From Planctomycetota bacterium (GTDB taxonomy: Bacteria > Planctomycetota > Planctomycetia > Pirellulales > Pirellulaceae): a DNA stretch of 64,000 nt. Both the position numbers and the translations under genes were made by a program. Shown here piece by piece: positions 62,643-64,000 of the stretch (positions are counted from its first letter, which is position 1; each line of letters begins with the position of its first letter). The stretch lies in assembly GCA_014238905.1 (NCBI GenBank), contig JABAAE010000010.1, forward strand, positions 46,153-110,152, written 5' to 3'. The notes under the pieces were generated by a model, which saw only the letters and a list, made by a program, of their open reading frames with translations, was not told the origin of the DNA and ran no database searches.

Positions 62643-63358
62643 GATTTCAAATCCCAGCGGGCGGCAAACGGTGAAAGTTTGTAAAGTGACAGTCTGTTAT
62701 TAAAGAGAAAAAACGTTGTCGGAAAGACGTGGACCAGGGGAGGGTTTGAGGTTGAACATCATTGAGCTCCCAAAGTGGGGAAGTCCTCGGGATGGCCACC
62801 CCACGGCTCGGTTTTCAGTTGTCTTCCAGTCCGAATCCACATTCTTCGGTTCGCTATTGTTCGGTTTGCTATTGTTCGGTTCGCTATTGTTCGGTTCGCT
62901 ATTGTTCAGCCCCAAATCACCCGATGATTCAGAATGCCCGCTGACTCAGGATACCCGCTGACTCATTGATTTATGGCATTCAACAGAAGCGTTTCATGGC
63001 GGGCCGGATCCGAGGCGTCGCTACTGTATTGTTTACCTTAGTTCGTGATTGGACTTTAGGGAGAGGAAACAAGGCTCCATTAACGCTGTTTTGCCAAAAA
63101 TAGACAGGAAGTGGCCGTCTTTTGAGTGGTGAGCAGGTTGCGTTGGTTCTGTTCTTATCAGGCCAGGTTTACCGGATCGGCTGGCAGGGCTGAGAGCCAA
63201 ACTGGGATGTTGCTTGTCGGCGATGACCGAAAGCATCCTGTGATGGGTGATTCGAAATCCATTCAACCACAATTCAGAACGAACAACAGTTCGACGACGG
63301 ACGTTATCGAGGTGCGTGTTCCGATTCTCCGGCCGAATGCTATTGGGTTCATTGGGAC
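62643..63358. other. Intergenic region with tandem repeats
   Basis: A 716-bp gap between two minus-strand genes. It holds the 15-bp array at 62845-62904 and a short 17-bp tandem unit (cccgctgactcaggata, 62938-62965, 1.7 copies). A minus-strand frame over the array gives Asn-Asn-Ser-Glu-Pro repeats from a TTG start, probably not a gene. Nothing else was recognised. Confidence 0.6.
62845..62904. repeat. 15-bp intergenic tandem repeat array
   Basis: Four 15-bp units of ttcggttcgctattg (unit two has one change), followed by a truncated fifth. It lies in the gap downstream of the partial gene at the right edge and upstream of the NTF2-like gene. Confidence 0.93.
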
Positions 63359-64000
63359 CTAGTTTAAATCGATTGGAATCGTTGCGTCGCTACCAGGCTG
63401 CACCGGTTTGAGACCCTTGATTTTGGAGAGATCTGGTTTTTCCCGGCCTAGTTTCACCGTGTAATTACCCTCCGAATAAACGGGGGCCCGAAAGCGATTA
63501 GAATCCATCCGGACCGTGTAGAGGATTTCATCGGTCGCGTCCTCAATCACTTGTACTACCGGTCGCTCCACACCTTTGACAACCATTTCTGGCAAATAAC
63601 CAATTGGCTTGCGACCGTCGTTATTACGGTAATCAAAGGTGATCGGCCATCCTGCAAATTGAGCTTGGTCGCCTTGGTCAACGTCCGCAAACCTCGGCCA
63701 GCATTCTACGGTGATTTTCCGATTCTTTTTATCGAACCGAACCACTCCAAAGCCATCTCCACGCTGTTTCTCATCTTGACGGTTCGGCGGATTGGCATAG
63801 GCCAGCATCGTGATTTTATTCCCTAAACCATCGAGGTAATCCCCCGTCCATGGAAGGGGACTGTTGGCTACTGCGTTGGGTCCCGGTTTTTCATTTTCAG
63901 GCCACCACCAACGACCGTAAATCGTATTGACAATAGCGGGGCTGGTGAACGCATAGGGACCATCTCCAAAACTCTCGATCCCATGTTTTACAAAAACAGC
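63359..64000 (-). CDS. C-terminal part of a PhoD-like/metallophosphatase-type exported protein (5' end outside window)
   Basis: The frame is open to the right edge, so the start lies outside; 213 residues are visible. It reads VKHGIESFGDGPYAFTSPA, then GRWWWPENEKPGPNAVANSP, PWTGDYLDGLGNKITMLAYANP, FGVVRFDKKNRKITVECWPR and a final beta domain. From memory this pattern is the C-terminal region of large planctomycete and verrucomicrobial PhoD-like or related phosphatase proteins; it cannot be checked here. The visible part has none of the usual metal-site motifs, which would lie further upstream. Confidence 0.5.
   Translation of the reverse strand, partial: AVFVKHGIESFGDGPYAFTSPAIVNTIYGRWWWPENEKPGPNAVANSPLPWTGDYLDGLGNKITMLAYANPPNRQDEKQRGDGFGVVRFDKKNRKITVECWPRFADVDQGDQAQFAGWPITFDYRNNDGRKPIGYLPEMVVKGVERPVVQVIEDATDEILYTVRMDSNRFRAPVYSEGNYTVKLGREKPDLSKIKGLKPVQPGSDATIPIDLN

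Noticed and set aside
62700..62915. 71-codon minus-strand frame with NNSEP repeats
   Set aside because: Starts at TTG without ribosome site, short, probably a by-product of the 15-bp array.

Overview
The window reads as a chromosomal segment of a planctomycete, most likely of the Pirellula/Blastopirellula type. The evidence is the gene content: two clusters of planctomycete-type cytochrome proteins (PSCyt1/BIG2-DUF1549-DUF1553) with Tat-exported DUF1501 partners, several sulfatases and sialate O-acetylesterase-like proteins, DUF1080 and Gfo/Idh/MocA proteins with export signals, Ser/Thr kinases with FHA or membrane parts, a formaldehyde-activating-enzyme homologue, and a secreted Gly/Asn-rich repeat protein. 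Genus cannot be fixed from sequence alone. Many genes lack a clear Shine-Dalgarno sequence, so several starts are tentative.

Layout. 1-3.1 kb: 3' end of secF (or a secDF fusion) facing a CPBP-like membrane protein. 3.6-7.5 kb: a two-gene DUF1549/DUF1501 operon (minus). 7.8-11.3 kb: citramalate synthase, a candidate small RNA ending in an intrinsic terminator, and a membrane Ser/Thr kinase. 11.5-12.1 kb: Fae homologue (minus). 13.5-30.9 kb: a long plus-strand run that looks like a catabolic region for sulfated or acetylated organic matter (ceramidase-like hydrolase, beta-propeller, two sulfatases, a molybdopterin oxidoreductase, an SGNH hydrolase, two sialate O-acetylesterase-type proteins), followed by a VOC protein, a secreted serine protease and a DUF429 protein. 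31-39 kb: a truncated, frameshifted CIA30-type gene, an SPFH gene pair, a membrane protein plus YceI pair, an EAL-HDOD protein, and a clearly decayed metallophosphoesterase pseudogene. 39-47.5 kb: an RluA-family pseudouridine synthase, a YncE-like propeller, DUF1080, a large hybrid histidine kinase and a Gfo/Idh/MocA protein. 47.9-51.2 kb: exported metallophosphoesterase, SpoIIAA-like protein, PHP-domain protein. 51.5-57.6 kb: a three-gene DUF1549/DUF1501/pre-peptidase-domain operon. 57.9-64 kb: FHA-pseudokinase, Gly/Asn-rich secreted protein, NTF2-like secreted protein, and a partial PhoD-like protein running off the right edge.

The most unusual window-wide signal is a set of short tandem-repeat arrays (mostly 12, 15 or 18 bp units; every array has its own unit sequence). 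Three lie inside genes, where they encode Pro/Lys/Glu/Ala- or Asn/Gln/Arg/Pro-rich linkers. The others lie between genes, always on the 3' side of at least one gene and never in a divergent promoter gap. All three convergent gaps longer than 200 bp carry one. No CRISPR array, rRNA, tRNA, prophage or insertion sequence was recognised.
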